Positions 48,689 to 56,628 of a DNA stretch of 64,000 nucleotides are shown here, in pieces (within the stretch, counting starts at the first letter, position 1; each line of letters begins with the position of its first letter). Source of the DNA: Enterobacter chuandaensis. Its GTDB lineage: Bacteria; Pseudomonadota; Gammaproteobacteria; Enterobacterales; Enterobacteriaceae. Below the pieces are notes generated by a model. It was not told where the DNA came from. It ran no database searches and saw only the letters and a program-made list of their open reading frames with translations. Both the position numbers and the translations under genes were made by a program. The stretch is from assembly GCF_003594915.1 (NCBI RefSeq), contig NZ_QZCS01000015.1:44507-108506 (forward strand). Reading direction: 5' to 3'.

Positions 48689-50098
48689 ATGTCCGCTGAA
48701 CACGTTTTGACGATGCTGAACGAACATGAAGTGAAGTTTGTTGATCTGCGCTTCACCGATACCAAAGGTAAAGAACAGCACGTCACAATCCCTGCTCATC
48801 AGGTGAACGCCGAATTCTTTGAAGAAGGCAAAATGTTTGACGGCTCCTCCATTGGTGGCTGGAAAGGCATTAACGAATCCGACATGGTTCTGATGCCAGA
48901 TGCAACCACTGCGGTCATTGATCCGTTCTTCGAAGAACCAACCCTGATCATCCGTTGCGACATCCTCGAGCCAGGCACGCTGCAGGGCTACGACCGCGAC
49001 CCACGTTCTATCGCAAAACGCGCTGAAGAGTACCTGCGTTCTACCGGCATCGCGGACACCGTTCTGTTCGGGCCAGAGCCAGAGTTCTTCCTGTTCGACG
49101 ACATCCGCTTCGGCGCCTCTATTTCTGGCTCCCACGTGGCTATCGACGACATCGAAGGCGCATGGAACTCTTCCACCAAGTACGAAGGTGGTAACAAAGG
49201 TCACCGTCCAGGCGTGAAAGGCGGTTACTTCCCGGTTCCTCCGGTCGACTCTGCACAGGACATCCGTTCCACCATGTGTCTGGTGATGGAAGAGATGGGC
49301 CTGGTTGTTGAAGCGCATCACCACGAAGTAGCGACTGCGGGTCAGAACGAAGTGGCAACCCGCTTCAACACCATGACCAAAAAAGCGGACGAAATTCAGA
49401 TCTACAAATACGTTGTGCACAACGTTGCGCACCGTTTCGGTAAAACCGCGACCTTCATGCCAAAACCAATGTTTGGCGATAACGGTTCCGGTATGCACTG
49501 TCACATGTCTCTGTCCAAGAACGGTACCAACCTGTTCTCTGGCGACAAATATGCCGGTCTGTCCGAGCAGGCGCTGTATTACATCGGTGGTGTTATCAAG
49601 CACGCTAAAGCGATCAACGCCCTGGCGAACCCAACCACCAACTCCTACAAGCGTCTGGTCCCGGGCTACGAAGCGCCAGTGATGCTGGCCTACTCTGCAC
49701 GTAACCGTTCTGCTTCTATCCGTATCCCGGTGGTGGCGTCTCCTAAAGCGCGTCGTATCGAAGTGCGCTTCCCGGACCCAGCGGCTAACCCATACCTGTG
49801 CTTCGCAGCACTGCTGATGGCCGGTCTGGACGGTATCAAGAACAAGATCCATCCGGGCGAAGCGATGGACAAAAACCTGTACGACCTGCCGCCAGAAGAA
49901 GCGAAAGAGATCCCACAGGTTGCTGGCTCTCTGGAAGAAGCCCTGCAGGCGCTGGACGCAGACCGTGAGTTCCTGACTGCAGGTGGCGTATTCACTGACG
50001 ACGCTATCGATGCTTACATCGCTCTGCGTACCGAAGAGAACGACCGCGTGCGTATGACTCCGCATCCGGTTGAGTTCGAACTGTACTACAGCGTTTAA
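48689..50098 (+). CDS. glnA: Glutamine synthetase GlnA
   Basis: Type I, adenylylated glutamine synthetase that assimilates ammonia. The 469-residue protein has the N-terminal [10 protein letters not shown] signature near 50, the metal-site [10 protein letters not shown] near 126, the ATP-binding segment [16 protein letters not shown] near 260, and the adenylylation-site region [15 protein letters not shown] with Tyr near 398. Length matches E. coli. It is transcribed from the NtrC/sigma-54 region upstream and is followed by a strong 3' hairpin that limits read-through into glnL. Confidence 0.99.
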   Translation: MSAEHVLTMLNEHEVKFVDLRFTDTKGKEQHVTIPAHQVNAEFFEEGKMFDGSSIGGWKGINESDMVLMPDATTAVIDPFFEEPTLIIRCDILEPGTLQGYDRDPRSIAKRAEEYLRSTGIADTVLFGPEPEFFLFDDIRFGASISGSHVAIDDIEGAWNSSTKYEGGNKGHRPGVKGGYFPVPPVDSAQDIRSTMCLVMEEMGLVVEAHHHEVATAGQNEVATRFNTMTKKADEIQIYKYVVHNVAHRFGKTATFMPKPMFGDNGSGMHCHMSLSKNGTNLFSGDKYAGLSEQALYYIGGVIKHAKAINALANPTTNSYKRLVPGYEAPVMLAYSARNRSASIRIPVVASPKARRIEVRFPDPAANPYLCFAALLMAGLDGIKNKIHPGEAMDKNLYDLPPEEAKEIPQVAGSLEEALQALDADREFLTAGGVFTDDAIDAYIALRTEENDRVRMTPHPVEFELYYSV

Positions 50099-50110
50099 TT
50101 TAGTTGTTTT

Positions 50111-50180
50111 ACCCGGCGTGACAAGCGCCGGGGGTAGTTGCCGTGGAAACTTTTAGCCCATCTCCGGATGGGCTTTTTTC
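50111..50180 (+). terminator. glnA 3' UTR with two hairpins and terminator (possible GlnZ-type sRNA)
   Basis: CCCGGCG-TGACAAG-CGCCGGG (50112-50132) is followed by AGCCCATC-TCCG-GATGGGCT (about 50155-50174) and a T tract. The second is a classical intrinsic terminator. In E. coli and Salmonella an sRNA, GlnZ, is processed from the glnA 3' UTR; the same position and terminator suggest it here, although I cannot verify its seed. Confidence 0.7.
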
Positions 50181-50229
50181 TCCACCAACAACCTGATCTC
50201 ACGCGCTTTTTACGCCGAAACCGCTATAC

Positions 50230-50246
50230 TGCACTAAAATAGTGCA
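50230..50246 (+). promoter_or_regulatory. NtrC site at the glnL promoter
   Basis: TGCACTAAAATAGTGCA is a perfect dyad matching the NtrC consensus, 22 bases before the glnL start. It overlaps where E. coli has glnLp, which NtrC-P represses, giving autogenous control of glnLG. Confidence 0.9.
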
Positions 50247-50268
50247 ACCAACTCCAGGAGACTGCTGA

Positions 50269-51318
50269 ATGGCAACTGGCACGCTGCCCGATGCTGGGCA
50301 GATCCTCAATTCTTTAATTAACAGTATCTTGCTGGTCGACGACGAGCTGGCCGTCCATTACGCCAACCCGGCGGCGCAGCAGCTGCTCGCCCAGAGCGCG
50401 AGAAAACTGTTTGGCACCCCGCTTCCGGAACTTCTGAGCTATTTTTCGCTGAATATTGGCCTGATGCAGGAAAGTTTGCAGGCCGGCCAGGGGTTCACCG
50501 ATAACGAAGTGACGCTGGTGATTGACGGGCGTTCGCATATTTTATCGCTGACCGCGCAACGTCTTCCTGAAGGCATGATCCTGCTGGAAATGGCACCGAT
50601 GGATAACCAGCGTCGCCTGAGCCAGGAGCAGCTTCAGCATGCGCAGCAAATTGCCGCCCGTGACCTGGTACGCGGTCTCGCGCATGAAATCAAAAATCCG
50701 CTGGGTGGGTTACGCGGCGCAGCGCAGCTGCTGACCAAGGCCTTGCCCGACCCCGCGCTGGCGGAGTACACCAACGTCATCATTGAGCAGGCGGACCGCC
50801 TGCGTAACCTGGTTGACCGCCTTCTTGGGCCACAGCAGCCGGGCATGCACGTCTCAGAAAGCATTCATAAAGTGGCGGAGCGGGTAGTGAAGCTGGTCTC
50901 AATGGAGCTGCCGGAGAACGTTACGCTGGTGCGAGATTACGACCCCAGCCTGCCGGAACTGGCGCATGACCCTGACCAGATTGAGCAGGTCCTGCTGAAT
51001 ATTGTACGCAATGCGCTGCAGGCACTGGGGCCGGAAGGGGGCGAGATTATTTTACGCACCCGTACCGCCTTCCAGCTCACGCTGCATGGTGTGCGCTATC
51101 GTCTGGCGGCACGCATCGACGTTGAGGATAACGGGCCCGGTATTCCTTCTCATCTGCAGGACACCCTGTTCTACCCGATGGTAAGCGGCCGCGAAGGCGG
51201 TACGGGACTGGGCTTATCTATCGCCCGCAGCCTGATCGATCAGCACTCCGGAAAAATTGAATTTACCAGTTGGCCGGGACATACCGAGTTTTCGGTTTTC
51301 CTGCCGATTAAAAAATAA
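50269..51318 (+). CDS. glnL: Nitrogen sensor kinase/phosphatase GlnL (NtrB)
   Basis: Cytoplasmic partner of PII (GlnB) that phosphorylates or dephosphorylates NtrC. The 349-residue protein has a PAS-like N-terminal domain (about 10-120), the phospho-acceptor His in [16 protein letters not shown] near 139, and an ATPase domain with an N box ([12 protein letters not shown]), DNGPGIP and [20 protein letters not shown] ribosome site precedes the ATG. It lies 170 bases after glnA and 11 bases before glnG. Confidence 0.98.
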   Translation: MATGTLPDAGQILNSLINSILLVDDELAVHYANPAAQQLLAQSARKLFGTPLPELLSYFSLNIGLMQESLQAGQGFTDNEVTLVIDGRSHILSLTAQRLPEGMILLEMAPMDNQRRLSQEQLQHAQQIAARDLVRGLAHEIKNPLGGLRGAAQLLTKALPDPALAEYTNVIIEQADRLRNLVDRLLGPQQPGMHVSESIHKVAERVVKLVSMELPENVTLVRDYDPSLPELAHDPDQIEQVLLNIVRNALQALGPEGGEIILRTRTAFQLTLHGVRYRLAARIDVEDNGPGIPSHLQDTLFYPMVSGREGGTGLGLSIARSLIDQHSGKIEFTSWPGHTEFSVFLPIKK

Positions 51319-51329
51319 AGGTGACGTTT

Positions 51330-52742
51330 ATGCAACGAGGGATAGTCTGGGTAGTCGATGACGATAGCTCCATCCGTTGGGTGCTTGAACGCGCACTCAC
51401 AGGGGCAGGATTAAGCTGCACGACGTTTGAGAGCGGCAGCGAGGTGCTCGACGCACTCACCACCAAAACGCCGGACGTACTGCTCTCGGATATTCGCATG
51501 CCGGGCATGGACGGGCTGGCGCTGTTAAAACAGATCAAACAACGCCACCCGATGCTCCCGGTCATCATAATGACCGCGCACTCCGATCTGGATGCCGCGG
51601 TAAGCGCCTATCAGCAAGGAGCATTCGATTACCTGCCCAAACCGTTCGATATCGACGAAGCGGTGGCGCTGGTTGAACGCGCGATTAGCCACTACCAGGA
51701 GCAGCAGCAGCCGCGCCACGCACCCGATTTTGGGCCTACCACTGACATCATCGGCGAAGCACCGGCGATGCAGGACGTGTTTCGCATTATTGGCCGTCTG
51801 TCCCGCTCGTCCATCAGCGTATTGATTAACGGTGAATCGGGAACCGGTAAAGAGCTGGTGGCGCATGCATTGCATCGCCATAGCCCGCGGGCAAAAGCGC
51901 CGTTTATCGCCCTTAATATGGCGGCGATCCCGAAGGATTTGATTGAATCTGAACTGTTTGGCCACGAAAAAGGGGCGTTTACCGGCGCGAATACCATTCG
52001 CCAGGGGCGCTTTGAGCAGGCTGACGGCGGCACGCTGTTCCTGGACGAGATCGGCGATATGCCGCTGGACGTGCAGACCCGCCTGCTGCGCGTACTGGCC
52101 GACGGGCAGTTTTACCGCGTGGGCGGCTATGCGCCGGTGAAGGTGGACGTGCGCATTATCGCCGCGACGCATCAGAACCTGGAGCTGCGCGTGCAGGAGG
52201 GGAAATTCCGTGAGGATTTATTCCACCGCCTGAACGTCATTCGCGTTCATTTGCCGCCGCTGCGCGAGCGTCGGGAAGATATTCCCCGACTGGCGCGTCA
52301 TTTCCTGCAGGTTGCAGCCCGCGAACTGGGTGTGGAAGCCAAGCAGCTTCACCCGGAAACCGATGCCGCCCTCACCCGCCTGGCCTGGCCGGGCAACGTG
52401 CGCCAGCTGGAAAACACCTGCCGCTGGTTAACCGTGATGGCCGCCGGGCAGGAAGTGCTGATTCAGGATTTACCGGCCGAGCTGTTTGAGGCCACCGCGC
52501 CAGAAAGCAGCACCGGGCACGCGCTGCCGGACAGCTGGGCGACGCTGCTGGCGCAGTGGGCCGACCGCGCGCTGCGTTCCGGTCATCAAAACCTGCTGTC
52601 TGAGGCTCAGCCAGAGATGGAGCGCACGCTGTTGACCACCGCGCTTCGTCATACGCAGGGCCATAAGCAGGAAGCGGCGCGCCTGCTGGGATGGGGACGT
52701 AATACCCTCACGCGCAAGCTGAAAGAACTGGGAATGGAGTGA
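51330..52742 (+). CDS. glnG: Nitrogen regulator NtrC (GlnG)
   Basis: Sigma-54-dependent enhancer-binding activator. The 470-residue protein has a receiver domain with phospho-acceptor Asp54 in LLSDIRMPGMDG, an AAA+ domain with Walker A GESGTGKE near 168, the GAFTGA loop that contacts sigma-54 near 215, Walker B GGTLFLDEIGDMP near 235, and a Fis-type C-terminal helix-turn-helix (QEAARLLGWGRNTLTRKLKEL). The ATG at 51330 follows AAAGGTGACGTTT; a three-codon upstream extension is less likely. Its target dyads occur at 48463, 48495 and 50230. Confidence 0.98.
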   Translation: MQRGIVWVVDDDSSIRWVLERALTGAGLSCTTFESGSEVLDALTTKTPDVLLSDIRMPGMDGLALLKQIKQRHPMLPVIIMTAHSDLDAAVSAYQQGAFDYLPKPFDIDEAVALVERAISHYQEQQQPRHAPDFGPTTDIIGEAPAMQDVFRIIGRLSRSSISVLINGESGTGKELVAHALHRHSPRAKAPFIALNMAAIPKDLIESELFGHEKGAFTGANTIRQGRFEQADGGTLFLDEIGDMPLDVQTRLLRVLADGQFYRVGGYAPVKVDVRIIAATHQNLELRVQEGKFREDLFHRLNVIRVHLPPLRERREDIPRLARHFLQVAARELGVEAKQLHPETDAALTRLAWPGNVRQLENTCRWLTVMAAGQEVLIQDLPAELFEATAPESSTGHALPDSWATLLAQWADRALRSGHQNLLSEAQPEMERTLLTTALRHTQGHKQEAARLLGWGRNTLTRKLKELGME

Positions 52743-52852
52743 TCTTACTCCGCTGTGTAAAGGTTATTAATTGAGCGCAAATTGCCGTTATTTTGCGCTT
52801 TACTGTTCCGATGAGTTTTGTATGATCGTGCCCGGAAATTGGGGGGAGCATC

Positions 52853-52963
52853 ATGCTGGAATCATTAGTGACTTTACTTTCGAGCGGAGCAGCAGAAAGC
52901 CACACGCCACAAACTGCCGTTGCGGCGGTGCTGTGTGCGGCGCTGGTTGGACTGTTTAGCTAG
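52853..52963 (+). CDS. yshB: Small membrane protein YshB (36 residues)
   Basis: A 36-residue protein, MLESLVTLLSSGAAESHTPQ and then a C-terminal membrane helix TAVAAVLCAALVGLFS. It matches E. coli YshB in length, sequence and position (between glnG and hemN). The ATG at 52853 follows GGGGGGAGCATC, a strong ribosome site. The function is not known with certainty; related work in Salmonella suggests a role inside host cells. It is short enough to be missed by gene callers. Confidence 0.9.
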   Translation: MLESLVTLLSSGAAESHTPQTAVAAVLCAALVGLFS

Positions 52964-52980
52964 CGGGTTGAAATGTAAAA

Positions 52981-53013
52981 GCCGGGTGGCGGCTTCGCCT
53001 TACCCGGCCTACA
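52981..53013. repeat. REP element between yshB and hemN
   Basis: GCCGGGTGGCGGCTTCGCC-TTACCCGGCC palindrome; same unit as 63931-63963 and the second half of the BIME at 8719-8794. It lies 17 bases before the hemN 3' end. Confidence 0.85.
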
Positions 53014-53030
53014 TTTCGTGCTTTTGCGGC

Positions 53031-54404
53031 TTAAATCACCCGCGAGAACTGCTGCATACGTGCTTTCTGACGCAGATACGCGTCAAAGCACATGCAGATA
53101 TTACGGATCAACAGACGCCCTTTCGGCGTGACCTCAATCGCGCTCTCAGACACATCCACCAGCCCGTCTTTCGCCAGCGGCGCCAGAAGCTTCAGGTCTT
53201 CCGCAAAATAATCGCTGAATGTCAGATCCCACTGCGCTTCCACGTCGCTAAAATCAAGACGGAAGTTGCAGATAAGCGCCTTAATCACATCGCGACGTAT
53301 ACAGTCGTCACGGGTCAGCGCAATACCACGCCACAGCGCGTTGCCGGTTTCATCTACCTGCTGGTAGTAGAGCTTCAGCTCTTTCTGGTTCTGCGCGTAG
53401 CAGTCGCCAATCATGCTGATCGCCGAGACGCCCATCCCCAGCAGATCGGTGTCGCCCTGGGTGGTATAACCCTGGAAGTTACGGTGCAGGACACCTTCGC
53501 GCTGAGCAACAGCCAGCTCGTCATCCGGACGGGCAAAGTGATCCATGCCGATAAACTGATAGCCGGTTTCGGTCAGCGAGGTGATGGTTTCCTGCAGGAT
53601 ATCCAGCTTCTGCTGGGCAGAAGGCAGATCGGCATCTTTAATTTTGCGCTGGGCGGCGAACAGCGTCGGCAGATGTGCATAGTTAAAGACGCTGAGGCGG
53701 TCCGGGTTGAGCTCGGCCACGCGCTTCAGGGTGAAGGCGAAGCTCTCCGGCGTCTGCTTTGGCAGGCCGTAAATCAGGTCGATATTGGTCGAGGTAAAGC
53801 CGATGTCACGCGCGTGGTTGAGTAAGGCGAAGATAAACGCTTCGTCCTGCTCGCGGTTGACCAGACGCTGCACCTCTTTATTGAAATCCTGCACGCCCAT
53901 GCTCAGACGGTTGAAGCCCTCGGCGCGTAAGTGATCCAGAACATCCAGCTCAATTTCGCGCGGATCGACTTCGATCGAGATTTCAGCGTCGTCGTTAAAA
54001 TTGAAATTTCCGCGCAGCAGCGTCATCAGGCGGCTTATTTGCGCCTTATTCAGATAGGTTGGCGTGCCGCCACCCCAGTGAAGCTGGCTGACGTGACGCC
54101 CTTTAAACAGCGGAGCGCGGTGCACAATTTCCTGTTCGAGCGCATCGAGGTATTGGTCAGCTTTATGCTGCTGACGGGTCACGATTTTATTGCAGCCGCA
54201 GAAGTAGCAGAGCTTGTGGCAGAACGGAATATGGACGTAGAGCGACAGCGGACGCTCTGGATAGCGCGCGACGGCCTGCTGAAAATCCGCCTCGCCGAAG
54301 GCATCGGAGAACTCCAGCGCGGTGGGGTATGAGGTATAACGCGGCCCGGAATAGTTATACTTCTGGATTAGGGCCAAATCCCAGTCGATAGTTGGTGCTG
54401 ACAT
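53031..54404 (-). CDS. hemN: Oxygen-independent coproporphyrinogen III oxidase HemN
   Basis: Radical-SAM enzyme of anaerobic heme synthesis. The 457-residue protein has the cluster motif CHKLCYFCGCNKIV near residue 62, the GGGTPTYL SAM-binding segment near 112, and the HemN C-terminal domain ending in QKARMQQFSRVI. The start at 54404 (MSAPTIDWDLAL) follows GGAAGGAGTGAGC; the frame is open 28 codons further but those overlap the small upstream reading frame. It lies downstream of yihI and the 60-codon frame on the same strand. Confidence 0.98.
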   Translation of the reverse strand: MSAPTIDWDLALIQKYNYSGPRYTSYPTALEFSDAFGEADFQQAVARYPERPLSLYVHIPFCHKLCYFCGCNKIVTRQQHKADQYLDALEQEIVHRAPLFKGRHVSQLHWGGGTPTYLNKAQISRLMTLLRGNFNFNDDAEISIEVDPREIELDVLDHLRAEGFNRLSMGVQDFNKEVQRLVNREQDEAFIFALLNHARDIGFTSTNIDLIYGLPKQTPESFAFTLKRVAELNPDRLSVFNYAHLPTLFAAQRKIKDADLPSAQQKLDILQETITSLTETGYQFIGMDHFARPDDELAVAQREGVLHRNFQGYTTQGDTDLLGMGVSAISMIGDCYAQNQKELKLYYQQVDETGNALWRGIALTRDDCIRRDVIKALICNFRLDFSDVEAQWDLTFSDYFAEDLKLLAPLAKDGLVDVSESAIEVTPKGRLLIRNICMCFDAYLRQKARMQQFSRVI

Positions 54405-54406
54405 GC

Positions 54407-54589
54407 TCACTCCTTCCGTTGGTGTCGCGTTCGTATACGGCGGCCCGTTCTGGCCCCATCGCGGGCCATCATTCGGGTGCGCAGCCACTTCTGTCGCCGC
54501 GACAACCGCCGTAGTTTAACGAATAACCACACCAGATAACATATAACCGGAAGGGTTATAAGCAGGACTATCCTACCTGCCGGATGCAA
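54407..54589 (-). CDS. Possible small membrane protein between yihI and hemN
   Basis: A 60-codon frame starting with TTG: an N-terminal membrane helix (about 5-24; GRIVLLITLPVICYLVWLFV) followed by a strongly basic tail with many Arg (LRRLSRRQKWLRTRMMARDG). It begins only three bases after the yihI stop, with GGTGGA about eight bases before it, and ends two bases before the hemN start, so it fits snugly into the operon. In Vibrio-type genomes a longer DUF2489 gene lies between yihI and hemN, so this may be its shortened descendant; that link is recalled and unverified. The TTG start and the small size keep confidence modest. Confidence 0.5.
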   Translation of the reverse strand: MHPAGRIVLLITLPVICYLVWLFVKLRRLSRRQKWLRTRMMARDGARTGRRIRTRHQRKE

Positions 54590-54592
54590 ATG

Positions 54593-55108
54593 TTAGTTTC
54601 CACCCTTCAGAAGACGCATCATGTCTTCCTGCTTTTCTTCTTCCTCTTCGTCGTCTTCGTCATCGTAAGACAGACCAAGCTTCTGCATCAGTTCATCAAT
54701 GCGGTCCAGTTTGGCATCCACCCATGACTGCTCTTCGGCGGTCAGGGTTTCACCCTCTTCAAGACGTTCCAGCAGCGCGTCCAGGCGCTCATCGTTCTCC
54801 AGCATATCCAGCTCAGCCTGCGGTGAAAGCATAGGTTTCTCGCTCTTTGGTTTGTGCTGCTTAGTGACCGGGGTGTCTGTCACGCCCAGTGGAATGGGAG
54901 TTTTACTGCCGATACGAGGATCTTTCTGCTGTTTGCCTTTTGCAGAGGTGCCTGCTGCCGCACCGCCGTTTGCACGGCTACCCGCAGCATGGCCACGATG
55001 TTTTTTATCGCGTTTGCGATCGCGCGCTTCCTGATTCAGTTCTTCGCGCGTTTTGCGGCGTGCTTTTGCCGGGCGTTTCGTGCCCGCTGCGGTGGTCGGT
55101 TTTTTCAT
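54593..55108 (-). CDS. yihI: Der GTPase-activating protein YihI
   Basis: Activator of the ribosome-assembly GTPase Der (EngA). The 171-residue protein has a lysine/arginine-rich N-terminal half ([29 protein letters not shown]), then an acidic helical domain (about 95-160; [23 protein letters not shown] and [24 protein letters not shown]). This polar, low-complexity pattern is characteristic. The CsrC RNA gene is upstream on the same strand and ends about 65 bases before the start. Confidence 0.95.
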   Translation of the reverse strand: MKKPTTAAGTKRPAKARRKTREELNQEARDRKRDKKHRGHAAGSRANGGAAAGTSAKGKQQKDPRIGSKTPIPLGVTDTPVTKQHKPKSEKPMLSPQAELDMLENDERLDALLERLEEGETLTAEEQSWVDAKLDRIDELMQKLGLSYDDEDDEEEEEKQEDMMRLLKGGN

Positions 55109-55174
55109 GATGTTTTATCTTTAAGTCGTTTTCTTCAGTATAGAATTGCGGCGAAATCTAGCAGAAAGCAAGCA

Positions 55175-55420
55175 AAGAAAAAAGGCGACAGAGCAATCTG
55201 TCGCCTTTTTTCCTGACTCACAACCCTTAACGGGTCAGACATTCCATGTTTACCAACAACACACCCTGTTTATCCTTTGGCTGATACCGTCCGTGTATGG
55301 TTCCATTTCCTGTTAAAACGCCTCCAGGCGCTGGTCGTCCTGACTGTCCTGCGTCTTCGCCTCCTGGCGCTCCTGACCCTAATCCTTAAGTCTGATTCCT
55401 GTTGGCTTCCTCGCCCTGAC
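55175..55420 (-). ncRNA. csrC: CsrC RNA (sequesters CsrA)
   Basis: On the minus strand there are many GGA motifs, several in the CAGGA or AAGGA context typical of CsrA-binding loops (CGAGGAAGC, CAGGAATC, CAGGAGCG, CAGGAGGCG, CAGGACAG, CAGGAAATG). The RNA ends with the GGCGACAGA/TCTGTCGCC hairpin and a T tract (55175-55207). Position between yihI and engB, overall sequence and length of about 246 match E. coli CsrC. The 5' end is approximate. BarA-UvrY control is expected from the family. Confidence 0.93.
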
Positions 55421-55646
55421 GCACACTTTACCTTGTTCAGTTAAACTGACAAGCAACGAAACGGTACAAATGAGATTTTCAGACAATTACCCGGAAATAA
55501 GCTTATGATTTAAAACAGTTTGGCTTTTTTGACATCTGCGAATTCTCTGAAATCTCCCATAGCAACATTAGCCGATCTCTCACAACGGTTTGGGCATTCG
55601 CCTGCAAGCCCTGTGCAATGAGAAAAGCCTTTTGCCCGCATTCGGG

Positions 55647-55652
55647 TATAAT
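55647..55652 (+). promoter_or_regulatory. Probable -10 element of engB
   Basis: A perfect TATAAT lies 32 bases before the GTG start of engB (GGGTATAATCCCC). A matching -35 is weak. Confidence 0.5.
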
Positions 55653-55684
55653 CCCCTCAGATTACGATTTTTGGAGACGACCAC

Positions 55685-56314
55685 GTGACTACCTGGAACT
55701 ACCAACAGACGCATTTTGTCACCAGTGCGCCCGATATTCGCCACCTGCCTTCTGATACCGGTATTGAAGTGGCATTTGCTGGCCGCTCTAATGCGGGTAA
55801 ATCCAGCGCCCTGAATACGCTGACCAATCAGAAGAACCTGGCGCGTACCTCAAAAACACCTGGCCGTACCCAGCTGATTAACCTTTTTGAAGTCGCTGAA
55901 GGCAAACGCCTCGTCGACTTACCGGGATACGGTTATGCGCAGGTTCCGGAAGAGATGAAGATCAAATGGCAGCGTGCGCTGGGCGAATACCTGGAAAAAC
56001 GCATGTGCCTGAAAGGTCTGGTGGTGCTGATGGATATTCGTCACCCGCTGAAAGATCTCGATCAGCAGATGATCGACTGGGCTGTAGCAAGCGATATTGC
56101 CGTGCTGGTCCTGCTGACCAAGGCCGATAAGCTGGCGAGCGGCGCGCGGAAAGCGCAGGTGAATATGGTTCGTGAAGCGGTACTGGCCTTCAATGGCGAT
56201 GTACAAGTGGAACCCTTCTCTTCGCTGAAAAAGCAGGGCGTGGACAAGCTGCGCCAGAAGCTCGATAGCTGGTTTAACGAGCTGGAACCCGCGACGGAAG
56301 CGGAAGAAGAGTAA
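55685..56314 (+). CDS. engB: Ribosome-biogenesis GTP-binding protein EngB (YihA/YsxC)
   Basis: Essential GTPase for 50S subunit assembly. The 209-residue protein has the G1 motif GRSNAGKSS near residue 33, G3 DLPGYGYA near 79, G4 TKADKL near 145 and the C-terminal [12 protein letters not shown] (G5). It starts with GTG at 55685 preceded by GGAGACGACCAC. It is transcribed divergently from csrC and convergently with spf and polA, as in E. coli. An intrinsic terminator follows the stop. Confidence 0.97.
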   Translation: MTTWNYQQTHFVTSAPDIRHLPSDTGIEVAFAGRSNAGKSSALNTLTNQKNLARTSKTPGRTQLINLFEVAEGKRLVDLPGYGYAQVPEEMKIKWQRALGEYLEKRMCLKGLVVLMDIRHPLKDLDQQMIDWAVASDIAVLVLLTKADKLASGARKAQVNMVREAVLAFNGDVQVEPFSSLKKQGVDKLRQKLDSWFNELEPATEAEEE

Positions 56315-56319
56315 TACCG

Positions 56320-56346
56320 AGCGCGGCGAAGTCCGCGCTTTTTTTT
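56320..56346 (+). terminator. Rho-independent terminator of engB
   Basis: AGCGCGG-CGAAGT-CCGCGCT followed by T(7), six bases after the engB stop. Confidence 0.92.
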
Positions 56347-56367
56347 GCCTGAACTTTTCTTTGCCGC

Positions 56368-56478
56368 AATAAAAAACGCCCCAGTCATTACTGACTGGGG
56401 CGGCTAAAATATTCAGCCAAATCCGATTACGTGAAGTAAAAGGTCTGAAAGATAGAACATCTTACCTCTGTACCCTAC
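56368..56478 (-). ncRNA. spf: Spot 42 RNA
   Basis: The minus strand from 56478 reads GTAGGGTACAGAGGTAAGAT and continues as the known Spot 42 sequence, ending in CGCCCCAGTC-ATTA-GACTGGGGCG-type terminator and T tract (56368-56400). Spot 42 is a CRP-repressed Hfq sRNA that limits expression of secondary-carbon genes such as galK. Length is about 111, versus 109 in E. coli. It lies between engB and polA as expected. Confidence 0.97.
56413..56460 (-). CDS. spfP: SpfP, 15-residue protein encoded inside Spot 42
   Basis: Within the RNA, ATG at 56460 follows AGAGGTAAG and opens a 15-codon frame, MFYLSDLLLHVIGFG, closed by TGA. This is the same peptide I recall for E. coli SpfP, which makes Spot 42 a dual-function RNA and acts on CRP. 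Its conservation supports coding use. The frame is far too short for ordinary gene finders. Confidence 0.8.
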   Translation of the reverse strand: MFYLSDLLLHVIGFG

Positions 56479-56600
56479 GTCGATAACTCTACCCCTTTTT
56501 TTGCTGCAGAAAAAGCACTTTTTGTAGTTTTTTTTCATTCTTTACATAGGGAATTCTAATGATCGTCACAAAACACGCGTTGTTATGTTGCTAACTTACA

Positions 56601-56628
56601 TAAAAAGCGTGTTATTCATATAACGCTT
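56601..56628 (-). terminator. Probable terminator of polA overlapping its stop region
   Basis: AAGCGTTAT-ATGA-ATAACACGCTT forms a stem with one small bulge and is followed on the minus strand by five T. It begins at the polA stop codon. Confidence 0.65.

Noticed and set aside
48683..50065. 460-codon open frame antisense to glnA
   Set aside because: Mirror of glnA, also a highly biased gene; no independent signals.
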